A DNA stretch of 64,000 bases, from positions 13,574,501 to 13,638,500 of the forward strand of contig NC_092672.1 in assembly GCF_964355755.1 (NCBI RefSeq). The letters run 5' to 3'. The notes below the pieces were generated by a model. The model had not been told where the DNA came from. It saw nothing but the letters and a program-made list of their open reading frames with translations, and did no database searches. The position numbers and the translations under genes were made by a program. Below, one piece after another: positions 46,226 to 56,971 of the stretch (its first letter is position 1; each line of letters opens with the position of its first letter). Origin of the DNA: Antedon mediterranea. Lineage: Eukaryota; Echinodermata; Crinoidea; Comatulida; Antedonidae.

Positions 46226-49189
46226 TAGTATTACTTTTATGTACAATATATGGCTTCTCTTCATTTACACCAAATAAGTTAAACATTTTACGGTTGTTGG
46301 AACCTTGATCGGCAATGACAACTTTTACAGTGAGACCAATTTTCGTAAGTCTCGCAATGCAGTCGTTCACAAGAAGCTGTTGGGTGTTTCCAGATGTAGA
46401 ACTTGATGCCAGAAAGTATCCCAGTGGTTGCTTCCATTTTGATGCCATTCCTCGAACCATGAATACAAGGGCTTGTGTCGCCACCTTTTTGGTTCTACCG
46501 ATGGTGCCATAATCTTCAATGCCTTCCATTACATCCTTATGTGGATTGTATACTAGTCCTCCTTTCAGGCTCATTTCATCTAGGGTCAGAACACATACTC
46601 TTTCTTTTCGATCAAACGAAATTGAACGTTCTTTAAGTGATTCAAATGTCCTCTCATTAAATCCAGGCTGAACGTCTACTCGACCTAACCACTTTCTTAA
46701 CGTGTTCTCGTGCGGCATTACGAATATTCTTCTTAAAAAACGGTATGCTTTCGCACTTTGATAGTGCAAAGCTAATGCAAATAATTTATCTTTCTTTCCG
46801 TAGCGTCTTCCTTTTTTATCCCTTTTCCCGATTTGTAGTTGCAAAGAAAAAAAATCTAATGCTTTCCCACTCATATAATTCTTACATTTACGTAGAATAC
46901 CGTTAATTGGATCACGTGTTACATTGTCTGAAATTTTAGCCTTCATTTTTGACATCTTTGCTTTCATTCTCGACATTCTGACTCTATATTTAATAGCCAC
47001 TCTAGAATTGCTGGATATTTTGTTGGAAATACCCGGACCCGCATATGTACTTTGACATTCTGATTCAAAGCTATTTGCTGCTCCTAAAAAAACAAACCAA
47101 ATGGAAATTGTACTTGTGTATTATATTATTATATATATTATTATATTATTATTATATTACATTTGTGTTCAATATCTAAATTTAAACAATAACAATATTT
47201 TAACTAATTATATTGTGAGCTATTATCTTTATGACACTATAGGCCTAAATAATTTTTCCAAAAATTTATAAATTCTTAATATCAACATAAACATACTGTA
47301 TTGTATACATTGCACTGATTCTGTTTGAGTATTTAAATTTCGTTCGTTTTCAACGTGAGGTTCAGGGTAGGGTGTAAGCTGTACTGTTTCTGTTGTTTTC
47401 TTATGGTGGTACGCATGGTCTAACACAATGGCATCTGTAGAAATGAAATGAAAATCTTTAAAGAAAAAGTAATACAGTAAATTTCAAAATTTAGTTACAT
47501 ACATACTACAATTAAGAGTAAAACATACTTCAAATACTCAATATTATTTAAAAATACCTTGCAAGTCTGTGTGAGTATTTATATATCGTTCGTTTTCTAT
47601 TTCTTGATGTTCAGGGTAGGAAGTAACTGGTAATAGGCCTACTCTGTTTGTACAATAACTATGGTCCTCAATGGTTCTTGTAAAAATATAAGTGTGTGTG
47701 CCTTGAAAAAATAGCAAGGAAAGATTTAAATTTCAAAAGATATCACACATTTCCATAGTTACAATAGTATACAATAAGAATGCACTATTAGGCCTGCAAA
47801 GTGTAAACATTACAACAATAAGCATATACTTACTTTCGGTATCTAAAACTATTGCCTTATCAACCTTTCTATCTGATGTATCAGGTCTGCCAAATGTACG
47901 TGTAGGAAGCTTTCGCTTCAATGAAACGGGTTTTGGTGGATTTGGCACATCAAAAATAGTTGGAATTGCATTCCATACGAGTCTCCCTGTGCATAGTATC
48001 TGGGAATCTTCGAAATGTGTGGAGCAAAGTTTACAATTATTGTACAGATAGGAAGCTGGTTTATTCAACAAATCCTTCCTTCTCATGTATTGGACCCACT
48101 TTGCACACCTGCATAATTAAAAGAAATGTTTTATGAATTCATAATTCTATATGTTGAATATATTCCGATATTAAAATAACTAGTTCTTTACATGTTAATA
48201 TAAAAGCCACTTTGCGTTATAGATGAATGCTTAGGCCTACATAAAATTCATGTTTATTAGGTCAAAGGTCAATAACTTTACTTCCGGTCATTTTCTAACA
48301 AAATGTTGCATTAAATAAATATAAATATGTATGGTCTGAGCAATTTGAGACAATTTTTAAATGTCTATAATCAGCCGTTTTTTGATACAGTGTGGGTCAA
48401 GGTCAAGGGTCAAATAGCGCACAAAAATAGCATTTCCGGTTGCATTTAGTAAAAATGTTCTATTAAAACGAATATAAATATATATATTCCGAGTATTTTG
48501 ATACCAATATCTTGTCAATAGACCAAAGGGTTATGAAGATATGGCCATTGGTCGCCATTTTGAACTTGGGGCTGTTACCATGGTTACGGGATCGTGAAAA
48601 TTTGTTACCTAGCATTTTTGGTATCCTAGCACCATAATAAAGTAAAATCAAGTGAAATCTAACTTTGGGCATTAAAATCCTACGGATTAAAAATTAAAAT
48701 GTAAGATGTGCAGTAACTGGTCAGAAAAGCCAGTCTTCTAGTAGGCATGGCTAACCAAGACTCAAATACTTAGTTAGCCTTTGGTCTAACTACTTTTCAA
48801 AATTAAAATTAATAATTAGTACTATTTTTATTATATGCCTATCATAAGTATTAATAGTGTTGAAACAGTTACGTTTTACGAGTTAAAATTCTAGGCCTAC
48901 ATTTGATAATCTGTGATAGGCCTTTAAAACACATCTCAGCCGGTCCCTTGTCTAGCAACACACCGATCCCCACCCCCGGGGAACGGGATTAGCCCCATAC
49001 TAAGATAAGTTCTTTGGTTTAGGCTACAAAAATAAAATAATTTTCTTAAATCTAATTATCTCTTAATGTAATTATGCTTAATTACCTTTTCTTTTCCTTA
49101 GGAAAACGATAAAATGATAAATGTGGATAATTTTTTGAGTTTTTAGGGCAATTTATAGCGGCACACCATCTAGGATTATGCTTAGTCAT
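46215..49189 (-). pseudogene. P-element transposase with THAP domain, carboxyl part deleted
   Basis: Exon 1 (49189-49086) begins MTKHNPRWCAAINCPKN and ends in a donor. Exon 2 (48108-47834) completes the THAP zinc finger with KWVQYMRRKD, CKLCSTHFEDSQ and the terminal AIPTIF. Two short linker exons follow (about 47670-47560 and 47435-47310). The last exon (47083 down) carries the transposase core: a helical DNA-binding region, then the RNase H-like fold with VLTLDEMSLKGG (first catalytic Asp) and VVIADQGSNNRKM (second Asp). At about 46215 the frame runs into the terminal repeat array and stops at 46089. The GTP-binding insertion and remaining catalytic residues are therefore missing. The phase between exon 2 and the linker exons is not resolved. 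Confidence 0.85.
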
Positions 49190-49601
49190 GTTGTTAAGCA
49201 AATAATTAGCGGAAGCGAAAAAGAAAGCGAAAAGTTTTGACTTTCTATCTTGTTGAGGGCGCACTACTCCATTGCTCAGTCAATTACTCTACCCCCCCCC
49301 CCCCTATAGTATTAGCAGACCCCCTATATGATTTTGACTTTCTAATTTGATGCGGGCGCGCTTCTCCATGGCTCACAATGGCGCCACCCATAGCTCTATT
49401 CTATCCCACAATGCCTTTCGAAATTGTTACGCACTTCGGAAGAACAGGAGATTCTTGTGTTATAAGTTCTTTGTGGGGGATGCGTGCCGATCGTGTGACC
49501 TGAGACTACATGGCGGGGCTTCCCCTTTTATGCCTACACGTTCCGTGTTATTTTGTGTATCATTGCGACATTTTACGCACTTGTAAACTATTTTTTAACG
49601 T

Positions 49602-49785
49602 TTTGGGCGACTTTGCGATAGGGCGACTTTGTGATGGGGCGACTTTGCGATGGGGCGACTTTGCGTTGGGGCGACTTTGCAATGGGGCGACTTTGCGATG
49701 GGGCGACTGTGTCGGGGCGACTTTGCGATGGGGCGACTGTGTAAGGGGCGACTTTGTATGGGGCGACTTTGCGATGGGGCGACTT
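49602..49785. repeat. Right terminal array of GGGGCGACTTTGCGAT units
   Basis: About eleven units of roughly 16-18 bases, the inverted counterpart of 46122-46225. Some open frames here are repeat artefacts. Confidence 0.9.
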
Positions 49786-49796
49786 GACTAGCATCC

Positions 49797-49804
49797 GTTG
49801 GAGC
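49797..49804. repeat. 8-bp target-site duplication, right copy
   Basis: GTTGGAGC, identical to 46110-46117. Confidence 0.9.
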
Positions 49805-50690
49805 AACAGGATCCTGTTTAAAAAACCCCATTGGATTAGTGTATGTAAATAGGCCAGTATATGCATAGCTAAAGTCACGAAGAGCTCAGAGATGGGAAGT
49901 GCAACAGATTTATATTTGTGGTTGTGTTGCAGCCATAAAAAATAAAGTGTGCATGATCAATCATTACCGTACACCAAGTGAACAATAACAATGCAACAAT
50001 TTTTCCTTCATTTTAAAGGGTAAAAATGAATACATATATCGGATAATTTTCTGATTTGAATTAATTAAGATAAAGAGGAAATCTGTGAAAATGAAGAAAA
50101 AAAAGCTACCCCAACCAAGATTCGAACTTAGATACACAAACAAAATCGAATTAAACATTTTGTAATTGAAATAGTTGACATGATGCAAGAAACATCAATA
50201 CGATTAACGTCTATTCATAGGGCTTTCAAAATGTTTTCTTTTTGAAGTCATAGTCTATACAATTGTACTTCATATGGGTGCTATGATAATTTTAATAAGG
50301 TTACAGATAATTACCTTATTGATACAGTATAGATGTTTTGGATCCTCCCCAAGCAAAATTGGGAGTAACAGGCAACACACTGTGATAGTTACTTCTAAAA
50401 AATTAAAAGTAATAATTTAGTAATTTGATATTTTTAAGGGTAGGCATGCACCATCAAATTATAGACATATACAAATCTAAATATGGTTAGTTGAATGTTA
50501 TCATGGGCTGTGTTTATACAAAACCCTTCTTACTTTACACGCATATTATATGCATGTTTTCACAGACGAAGGTCAATAGTGGGCCTATGTTTCTTGAAGA
50601 TGTTACCCTGGAGCCCATAAATTGCTTCTGTCATACAGATAAATAAATTTCAATATTTTTATTTTCTCAGTCATCTTTAACTTTTTTTTC
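49805..50690. other. No recognisable gene
   Basis: AT-rich sequence between the P element and the SAMD3-like gene. A minus frame at 49964-50188 has no recognised domain. Confidence 0.4.
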
Positions 50691-50694
50691 TTTA

Positions 50695-52616
50695 TCATAC
50701 ACAATCACTGATATGTTTTTTGTATTGTTCTAAAAGATCTCGACCTTGTTTTGCCTTTTCTCCGAACGTCAAAATCTTTTTTCTTGCAGTATACATTGTG
50801 GCTCTTAGGTTGATGTAGATATTCCTGGCCCCATAGCACCTTTCAATTTCTTTAATAATCTGGATAATGTAAACATGTATTGTACAGATAAAGACGAGAT
50901 GCTAGTATTTAACGGCAATACCCTCTATTTAAAAATATTAAAAAACAATTTATGCAATGAAATTTGTGGCCTATAGATTACTGTCAACTTTCACTGCACA
51001 GTCCCTTCTTTGCCAAAATACAAAAAAAATATGTTTGCTTCTTATGAAACAAGCTGTGGGATGTAATACATTGAAAAAGTTTACACTCAAATTACATTTG
51101 ACATAAACTTATTTATTTATTTATTACCTGACTTTCTATCAAAAGAACAGGGAACTTTTCCACACTGTCTTTTACTGTGTTTTCAGGTAGAAACTTTAAC
51201 CTAAACTGCTTGGTTCTCTCTAGTTTGTCATTCATAACACTTTTGTCGGGATTTCTTTTCCTTGACATATCTGCCAAGTCTGAAATATGTTTTTGAATAC
51301 TTGCTTTTCTGAAATGTCAAATAGGGGTAACTGCTGGAATCAGATTATAAACCAAACCTACTTTTTTTGGATTTATAAATAACAATTTGGAAATTTTTCT
51401 GTGTGCCTAATTTATTGTGGACAGCATAACATAATCTTATGTTATAAACGACATCACGCTTGACATATTATACAATAGGTTGTTCAACATTGTCTTGATG
51501 CATTGCTTTTCTACTGTTGTCCAAAAGTTTTTTTTCTTTTAAGTACTTCTTCATTTTCCAATAGTGGTGCCCGTTCATGCTTGAATTTGTTTTTTAAAGA
51601 CTCTTTCCAGGTATCCTATTTAAGATGAAAGAAATATTGGTTTTTAAATTCATATTGTGGCAGACGTGACATTAATAGACCTTTTGTGAACATGGTATCT
51701 TTATCTTGTTAATAAATTAATTGAAACATTATATTCTTACATCCAGTTGAGTTTCCAGCCTTGTCTTTCAAAATCGGAAACTTTGTCACCAATGCCCTTG
51801 CTACTTCTGTGTATTGTGCTGTAGTTGGATACCTAAAGCAAAAGAGTAAACAACATAAAGTCAGGCTTCAGATTAAAATAAATGTTTTATACTAAGTAAT
51901 TTAGGACATGGTGGTTTGAAAGAAAAATATGGTTGATGAAACATATGCCTGAGTCACCTATAAAAAAAAATGTCATGATTTTTTATAAATATTGACAACC
52001 CATTTTTATTTTGTAGAACTTGAATTTAAGTTATTCCATTAATTTAAGGATTTTATTATTTTATTTTATTTTATTCAAAATAGTTGCAACATCATAAGAA
52101 AATAGAGGCACATGGTAAGGTGAAGGCCACTTACAGGTAGAGTTGGAAACAAAAGGCACTTCACTTGATGGTTTAGGATCAGTTGAACTACTGTTAGAAA
52201 GTGAAAATAAAAAAGCACTGAAATATTATAAATATATATATAAAATTATTAAGCAAAACATTCAACAGACTACAGTAGACTTTTATAATTCATCTGCACT
52301 GAGCTAAAGTAATAAGAAATTGTACAGAGATGAACATTTTTTACTGTACCTCATAGAACTTAACGGCTGATCATCAGAGAATTGTCCTTTGCTTTCTATT
52401 ACTTGACTTGAAGTTTCGCCATTGTTGGTGGAAGGTTTTCATTTTCAATATCGATCCAGTCTTCCCAACTTTTATCATACATTTGTATTGCTTTGATATG
52501 TTGATTAATGTCGAATAACTGTATTATTTTCTCTTTTAAAATGGGCAAAGTAGCGCTATTCTCAACCTTCAATGGCTTCTTAAATACACCACACGTGATG
52601 TGATACTGGTTCATTC
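50695..52616 (-). pseudogene. SAMD3-like multi-exon gene with a frameshifting 5-bp duplication
   Basis: Minus-strand exons: 52616-52350, 52190-52135, 51832-51741, about 51615-51519, 51308-51128, 50859-50695. Exon 1 starts MNQYHITCGVFKKPLKVEN and forms a PB1/ubiquitin-like fold ending SWEDWIDIENENLP and AKLQV. Exons 3-4 hold the block typical of proteins annotated sterile alpha motif domain-containing 3-like: YTEVARALVTKFPILKDKAG, then TWKESLKNKFKHERAPLLEN. Later exons are helical and charged. In exon 1, CAAGT is duplicated (CAAGTCAAGTAATAG near 52405), shifting the frame to a stop; without the extra copy the frame runs on to a good donor. Phase between exons 2 and 3 does not match, so an exon is missing or was not seen. 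Function unknown; such genes are multicopy in fish and invertebrates. Confidence 0.6.
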
Positions 52617-52829
52617 TAAAAAGAATTGGTTAAAAAGACCTGGAATATTTAGTATTTGTGGGCTAGTCTAAAAACCCAAGATAAAATGAGATACTGACAC
52701 TACACGACAATAACATGTAATCTAATTTATGCACAGTAGCTAATTAACTTACTAATGTTATACTAATACTATATAATACGTAAATTAATCCTACTCCTTA
52801 AACTAATCGGGTCGTTAACTCTTCCCTGG

Positions 52830-52985
52830 TTTAACCACACCATCATCCACCTCACATTCGACAAACAAGATTCATGTCACAACGACCCGATTGTCGTAAA
52901 ACTTTAACACTGGCCTGTTTGGTAAGTCGGCTAGGGCGGCAGCAGCCCGTCTAGCTGTAGAAGCGGTCTTCCACGTCACATCAAC
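52830..52985 (-). mobile_element. Tx1/Keno-like LINE ORF1 fragment
   Basis: Nearly identical to 55741-55890 inside ORF1 of the U2-linked LINE, in the same orientation, with small insertions. It adjoins the 5' side of the plus-strand LINE. Confidence 0.85.
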
Positions 52986-53023
52986 ACTCAACACTTGAAA
53001 TAAACAAGGCCAACAGCCATTAA

Positions 53024-53090
53024 GTCGCGTGGAAGCGACTCTATAGTTCACTATGTCGGTCGGTTGGTCGGTCTGTCTGTCGGTCCGGTA
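53024..53090. repeat. CGACTCTATAG ... (TCGG)n repeat next to LINE
   Basis: GTCGCGTGGAAGCGAC hairpin, then TCTATAGTTCACTATG and TCGG units, closely matching 30728-30777. It may be the 5' end of the LINE that follows. Confidence 0.65.
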
Positions 53091-53099
53091 TCACTATGC

Positions 53100-55467
53100 G
53101 TTTTATCGCTTTCTGACCTTATCTTATCTTGTCTTGGAGTACACTAGGAAAGATGAATAGAAATTTAAATTCCGAGTATGGTAAAGATTATATAGAGACA
53201 GTCAATTTCGTTAATAACCTTAAAATAAATAATGACTGTAGGCAAAATGTTGAGGATAGCACTAAATCAATAGTTGACATTAAACTCACATTAGATATAG
53301 TTAAATCTGCTATCTACCAATAAAAAACAACAAATCTGCTGGTTCTGACAATATATCTAACGAATTACTTAAAAACGGTGGGACGATTTTAAATAGATTA
53401 ATGTTATCACTATTCAAAAAAATTGTTAGTCTTGAAAAAGTACCGTCGGAATGGAATAGTAGCATTGTTGTACCAATATATAAAAAGGGTGATAGAAGGG
53501 ACCTAAATAACTTTAGAGGAATATCTTTAACATCTTGCGTTTCTAAAATATTCAATAGAGTTGTACATTACACAGTTTCCGACTTCTTAGAAGAAAACAA
53601 TACCCTTTCAGAAGTTCAGGGAGGGTTTAGACCCCACCGAAGATGTGAAGACCACATTTTCACTCTTAAAAACATTGCTAGTTGCCGACTTGCGGAAGGC
53701 AAGAAGACTTACTTAGCATTCCCTGACATTAAAAAAGCATTTGATAGCGTATGGAGAGATGGATTGCTAATGGCAATATGGAATATTGGAATTCGTGGTA
53801 GATTATGGAATATTATAAGTAGCTTGTACGACAATGTTAAGGGGCAAGTAAGATTTGGTGACATTGAAACACAGTCTTTTGATATAGAAGAAGGTGTTAA
53901 GCAAGGGTGTGTCCTTTCCCCAACCCTGTTTTGCATAATAATGAACGAACTCACTAAATTATTACAAGAACACGCGTTGGGTGTGCGCATACACGATATC
54001 TGCCTTGGTAGCCTTTTTTGGGCCGACGATATCGTACTTTTAGCAGATAGCGAAAAAGAACTCAATAAAATGTTAGATTTAGTATCCTTATTTGCTAAAA
54101 AATGGAAATTTAATTTTAATAGTGAAAAGTCAAATGTTTTGATAATAGGCCAGAATCTGAATAGCGAAAAACATTGGAAATTGGGGGATACTTTTATATC
54201 TGAAGTTGAAACATATAAGTATCTTGGTGTATACATTTCTAGAAATCTAAAAGACAATTTCCACATCAATCAAGTTATTAAAAAGGGCAATAGGATCATT
54301 GCGTACATTAAATCTATTATAGATAGACTCAACAATTTTGATGATCGTGTTGTATATGGAGATATCCTTTGGAGAAGTATCGGCCTTCCGACTATTAACT
54401 ATGCTTGTGCTGTATGTGTCAATACAAATACTAAAGACATACAAAGGATTTAGTCTCTTCAATTACAAATGGCGCGAACAATTCTTAAAGCGAGTAGAAG
54501 CACTGCAAAAGAGGCACTTTATGGCGATCTAGGTTGGCAACCAATTAAAGTAACTCAGGATATTTTTAAAGCAAAATATATAAGAAATGTTATGTGTATG
54601 GAAATGTATCGTTGGCCAAAACTTATATTAAACACAATTATTAGACATAAGAATTTTAATTCAAGGTACCAATTTATTAATGAATTTGAAAAAACTTGTG
54701 ATTATATTAAGTTCGATTTCAATGCCATTCTTAATGATATATGTACAGGTACTGATATTGATATAAACTGGGTCAAGCCATTTGAAAATACAATTAAACA
54801 ATCGTATTCTACTTTTTGGAAACAAGAAGTATTAAGAAAATCATCTTTGCTTGATTACTCTTTGATAAAAGAGTCACCTAGCCTAGAACCTTACCTACTG
54901 GATAAAACAGATTTTTATGGCTCAAGTTTAAAATTTAAACTTCGTTCAAACACTTTATCACTTGGAAAAATTACAAATAAGTGGAACATTGATAATCTAA
55001 ATGACAAGTGTAAGGTTTGTGGGTCAGGTGAAGAAGATGTTAAACATTTCCTGTTTATTTGTAATAAGTTAGTACATTGTATTAGAATGGAAGAATTACA
55101 AACACTTCAACATTTATGCTGTATTTGACAGTTATTGTAAAATGTACACAAGCCGTGCTTGGAAATTAAGAAATGCAATTGTATTACAACTTTGAACTGT
55201 TTTATTTTTAAAAAAGTGTTTTCTTTTCCATTGCTGTTGCAAAATTAGTAGTTGTATATTAGTGTAGTTTTAGTTTGTAAATAAGTTTTGTAATAGCGTC
55301 GAGTCAAATTTTATGTCATTATCTCAAATATGTTTTATTTTCGTTTCAGTTTTTATTTTTCATTGTTTTTGTATTGAATTTTGTAATTGGTATGGACGCA
55401 CCATCTACGCATGTGTGCCACTGTTAAAAAAGTGTTGTTCCAAATAAATATTATTATTATATTATAT
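53100..55467 (+). mobile_element. 5'-truncated LINE with reverse transcriptase and CCHC end
   Basis: Plus-strand frames: 53129-53323, then after a frameshift 53320-54453, a stop, then 54469-55128. Reverse transcriptase motifs in order: KSAGSDNISNELLK, SSIVVPIYKKGDRRDLNNFR, GGFRPHRRCEDHI, TYLAFPDIKKAFDSVWRDGL, GVKQGCVLSPTLF and the catalytic FWADDIVLLADS. After the thumb, the end carries a CCHC knuckle (CKVCGSGEEDVKHFLFIC). There is no endonuclease, so it is truncated upstream. The 3' end is an (ATT)-rich tail at 55443-55467. One frameshift and one stop, otherwise well preserved, so probably recent. Clade not assigned. Confidence 0.85.
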
Positions 55468-56020
55468 CCACGTAGACGTCCAAAAAAGCCAGAAGAAAGC
55501 AATTAGAACACTTCTTTTCCGAGCAGTCTCGGACCAGATGACCAACGATCCCACACCTCAGGCACGTTTTAGGCTGTCCATAATATCGCACCCAACAGTA
55601 CCTTGATCCGATGCGAATCTGTGACGGGATGTCACAAGTCAATTCCATCCTATACTGGCGATTTCCATTTAAAATCGTAGGCTGATCACTATAAAAAAGC
55701 CGTCGCGATTCCGTGACTTCGCCATATCGGGATAACATGTGTTTAACGACACCATCATCCACCTCACATTCGATTGTCACAACGACCCGATTGTCGTAAA
55801 ACTTTAACACTGGCCTGTTTGGTAAGTCGGCTAGGGCGGCAGCAGCCCGTCTAGCTGTAGAAGCGCTCTTCCATGTCACATCAAACGAACCATTCGACAA
55901 TCTTTGCACAGCAGCCACATCTTCCAAGTTGAGTTTAGCCAACTTCAGATCATCGAAAACTCTTTTCACAACAACGGCCTTATCTCCGTAGTCGAGATTG
56001 ACCGACGAGGGCCTCCGCAT
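55457..56020 (-). CDS. ORF1 (gag-like) of a U2-targeting Tx1/Keno-type LINE, truncated
   Basis: 187 codons from MRRPSSVNLDYGDKAVVV. An RRM-like region (about residues 15-120) contains SRYGEVTESRRLFY and is followed by a zinc knuckle, CLRCGIVGHLVRDC, then a second begun as KKCSNC. At this point the sequence switches to a duplicate of the element's own 5' UTR (55463-55490 against 56085-56112), so the natural carboxyl end is missing. The frame begins about 140 bases after the junction with U2 snRNA. ORF1 proteins bind the element RNA. It is inactive as it stands. Confidence 0.8.
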   Translation of the reverse strand: MRRPSSVNLDYGDKAVVVKRVFDDLKLAKLNLEDVAAVQRLSNGSFDVTWKSASTARRAAAALADLPNRPVLKFYDNRVVVTIECEVDDGVVKHMLSRYGEVTESRRLFYSDQPTILNGNRQYRMELTCDIPSQIRIGSRYCWVRYYGQPKTCLRCGIVGHLVRDCSEKKCSNCFLLAFLDVYVDII

Positions 56021-56159
56021 TGTAAGGAGGAACTCTCAGTCAGAAATAAAACGAGAAACTCTTACTTCGTAATATATGAAATGTATATCCACGTTGACGT
56101 CCAAAAAAGCCGGAAACAGGAAACACAATGTCCACTTTAACTCAGCAAAACCGCTTAAA
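55457..56159 (-). mobile_element. 5' part of a Tx1/Keno-like LINE inserted in a U2 snRNA gene
   Basis: Begins right after U2 nucleotide 40 (junction at 56160/56159), has a 5' UTR of about 140 bases, then ORF1, and breaks at 55457 against the tail of the plus-strand LINE. Confidence 0.85.
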
Positions 56160-56199
56160 GATACTACACATGATCTTAGCCAAAAGGCCGAGAAGCGAT
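56160..56199 (-). ncRNA. U2 snRNA gene, 5' fragment (nt 1-40), interrupted
   Basis: The reverse complement begins ATCGCTTCTCGGCCTTTTGG, the invariant start of U2, and continues to the branch-point-recognition region (GTGTAGTATC). It matches U2 nucleotides 1-40 with one difference, then changes to LINE sequence. U2 pairs with the intron branch site in the spliceosome. This copy cannot make U2. Confidence 0.93.
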
Positions 56200-56816
56200 A
56201 ACAATTAAACGAATCTCAACTAGTACCAACAAATGACGACTTGCTGTCGAATCAGTGTGATACATATAATGTAGCCAATGCATACATTCGACCGATGTGT
56301 TTAGCCATACCGTTTAAAATGTAAACGTTTTTACAGAGATTATAGAATAATATAATTAATTTGTAATAACTGTCAAACGTAACACGTCATCAGTTTTGTT
56401 TTTTAAACAAAACTGATGACGTGTTACGTTCGATGGTCGTAAAACACAGTTAACGTTATAGAACACTTACGCTACGTTGTCAATTTACATAACAATACAG
56501 AGTACACATACAGTGACGTAAGTAGCGTAAGGTTTATCGCGTTGGACCGTAAAACAAAGACGAAACAGTAAAATATACGTTTCATGGCTATAAATTACGT
56601 CATTAAGAAAAATTGAAAATACGCCCATTCGTTTCTCTGTGCATTTTAATAATTAAACAATCAACTGAAATTACAGTAACATTTTATTCAGAAAAAATAA
56701 ATAATTATTTCTCTATTGAAAAAGTATGACGTAACAACATGTAACCTGTTACGTAAATACAGAAGACTTACAATAAACCGTGTGACAGATTCTATTTTTT
56801 TTAAATTATCTTGATA
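56200..56816. other. Spacer between two tandem U2 copies
   Basis: 617 bases separating the 3' end of one U2 copy from the 5' end of the next on the minus strand, so it should contain the 3' box of the first and the promoter elements of the second. I cannot identify these by eye. Confidence 0.6.
56376..56430. repeat. Perfect 26-bp inverted repeat with 3-bp loop
   Basis: AACGTAACACGTCATCAG through GTTT, a TTT loop, then the exact complement. It lies in the U2 spacer and includes CGTCA/TGACG, a CRE-like core. Possibly a regulatory palindrome or a cruciform. Confidence 0.9.
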
Positions 56817-56971
56817 GGTTGGGCCAATCCTGGATGTACTGCAATACCAGGTCAACCCGTGGCCAGGATGGAGCAAGCTCCTATTCCATGGCCTGAATTC
56901 AAAAATCAGTTTAATATAGAAGCTACTAGATGAGCAGCGTTTCAGATATTAAGCTGAAAAGAACAGATACT
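56817..56971 (-). ncRNA. U2 snRNA gene, 3' fragment (nt 35-189)
   Basis: The reverse complement starts AGTATCTGTTCTTTTCAGC and continues through TTAATATCTGA, the Sm-type site ATTTTTGAA, GGAATAGGAGCTTGCTCC and ACCTGGTATTGCAGTAC, to the expected 3' end. It matches U2 from nucleotide 35 on. Its first six bases (AGTATC, nt 35-40) equal the last six of the neighbouring 5' fragment, as a target-site duplication would give. It is preceded by the 3' end of a LINE, so this copy is also disrupted. Confidence 0.93.

Larger units (their letters stand above)
46118..49796. mobile_element. P element, 3679 bp, internally deleted
   Basis: Flanked by an exact 8-base duplication, the size that P-element transposases produce. 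The termini are inverted: left GGGATCCAGTCAAGTCGCCC and reverse-complemented right GGATGCTAGTCAAGTCGCCC, both continuing into tandem CATCGCAAAGTCGCCCC units (46129-46225 left; 49602-49785 right). Inside is a THAP-type transposase gene on the minus strand whose catalytic end has been deleted, so the copy is non-autonomous. Confidence 0.9.

Noticed and set aside
49510-49878. Open frames of 78-96 codons on both strands with repeated SQSRPIAKSP or LRWGDFALGR
   Set aside because: They are translations of the P-element terminal array.
53709-54269. 186-codon minus-strand frame
   Set aside because: It is antisense to the reverse transcriptase of the plus-strand LINE.
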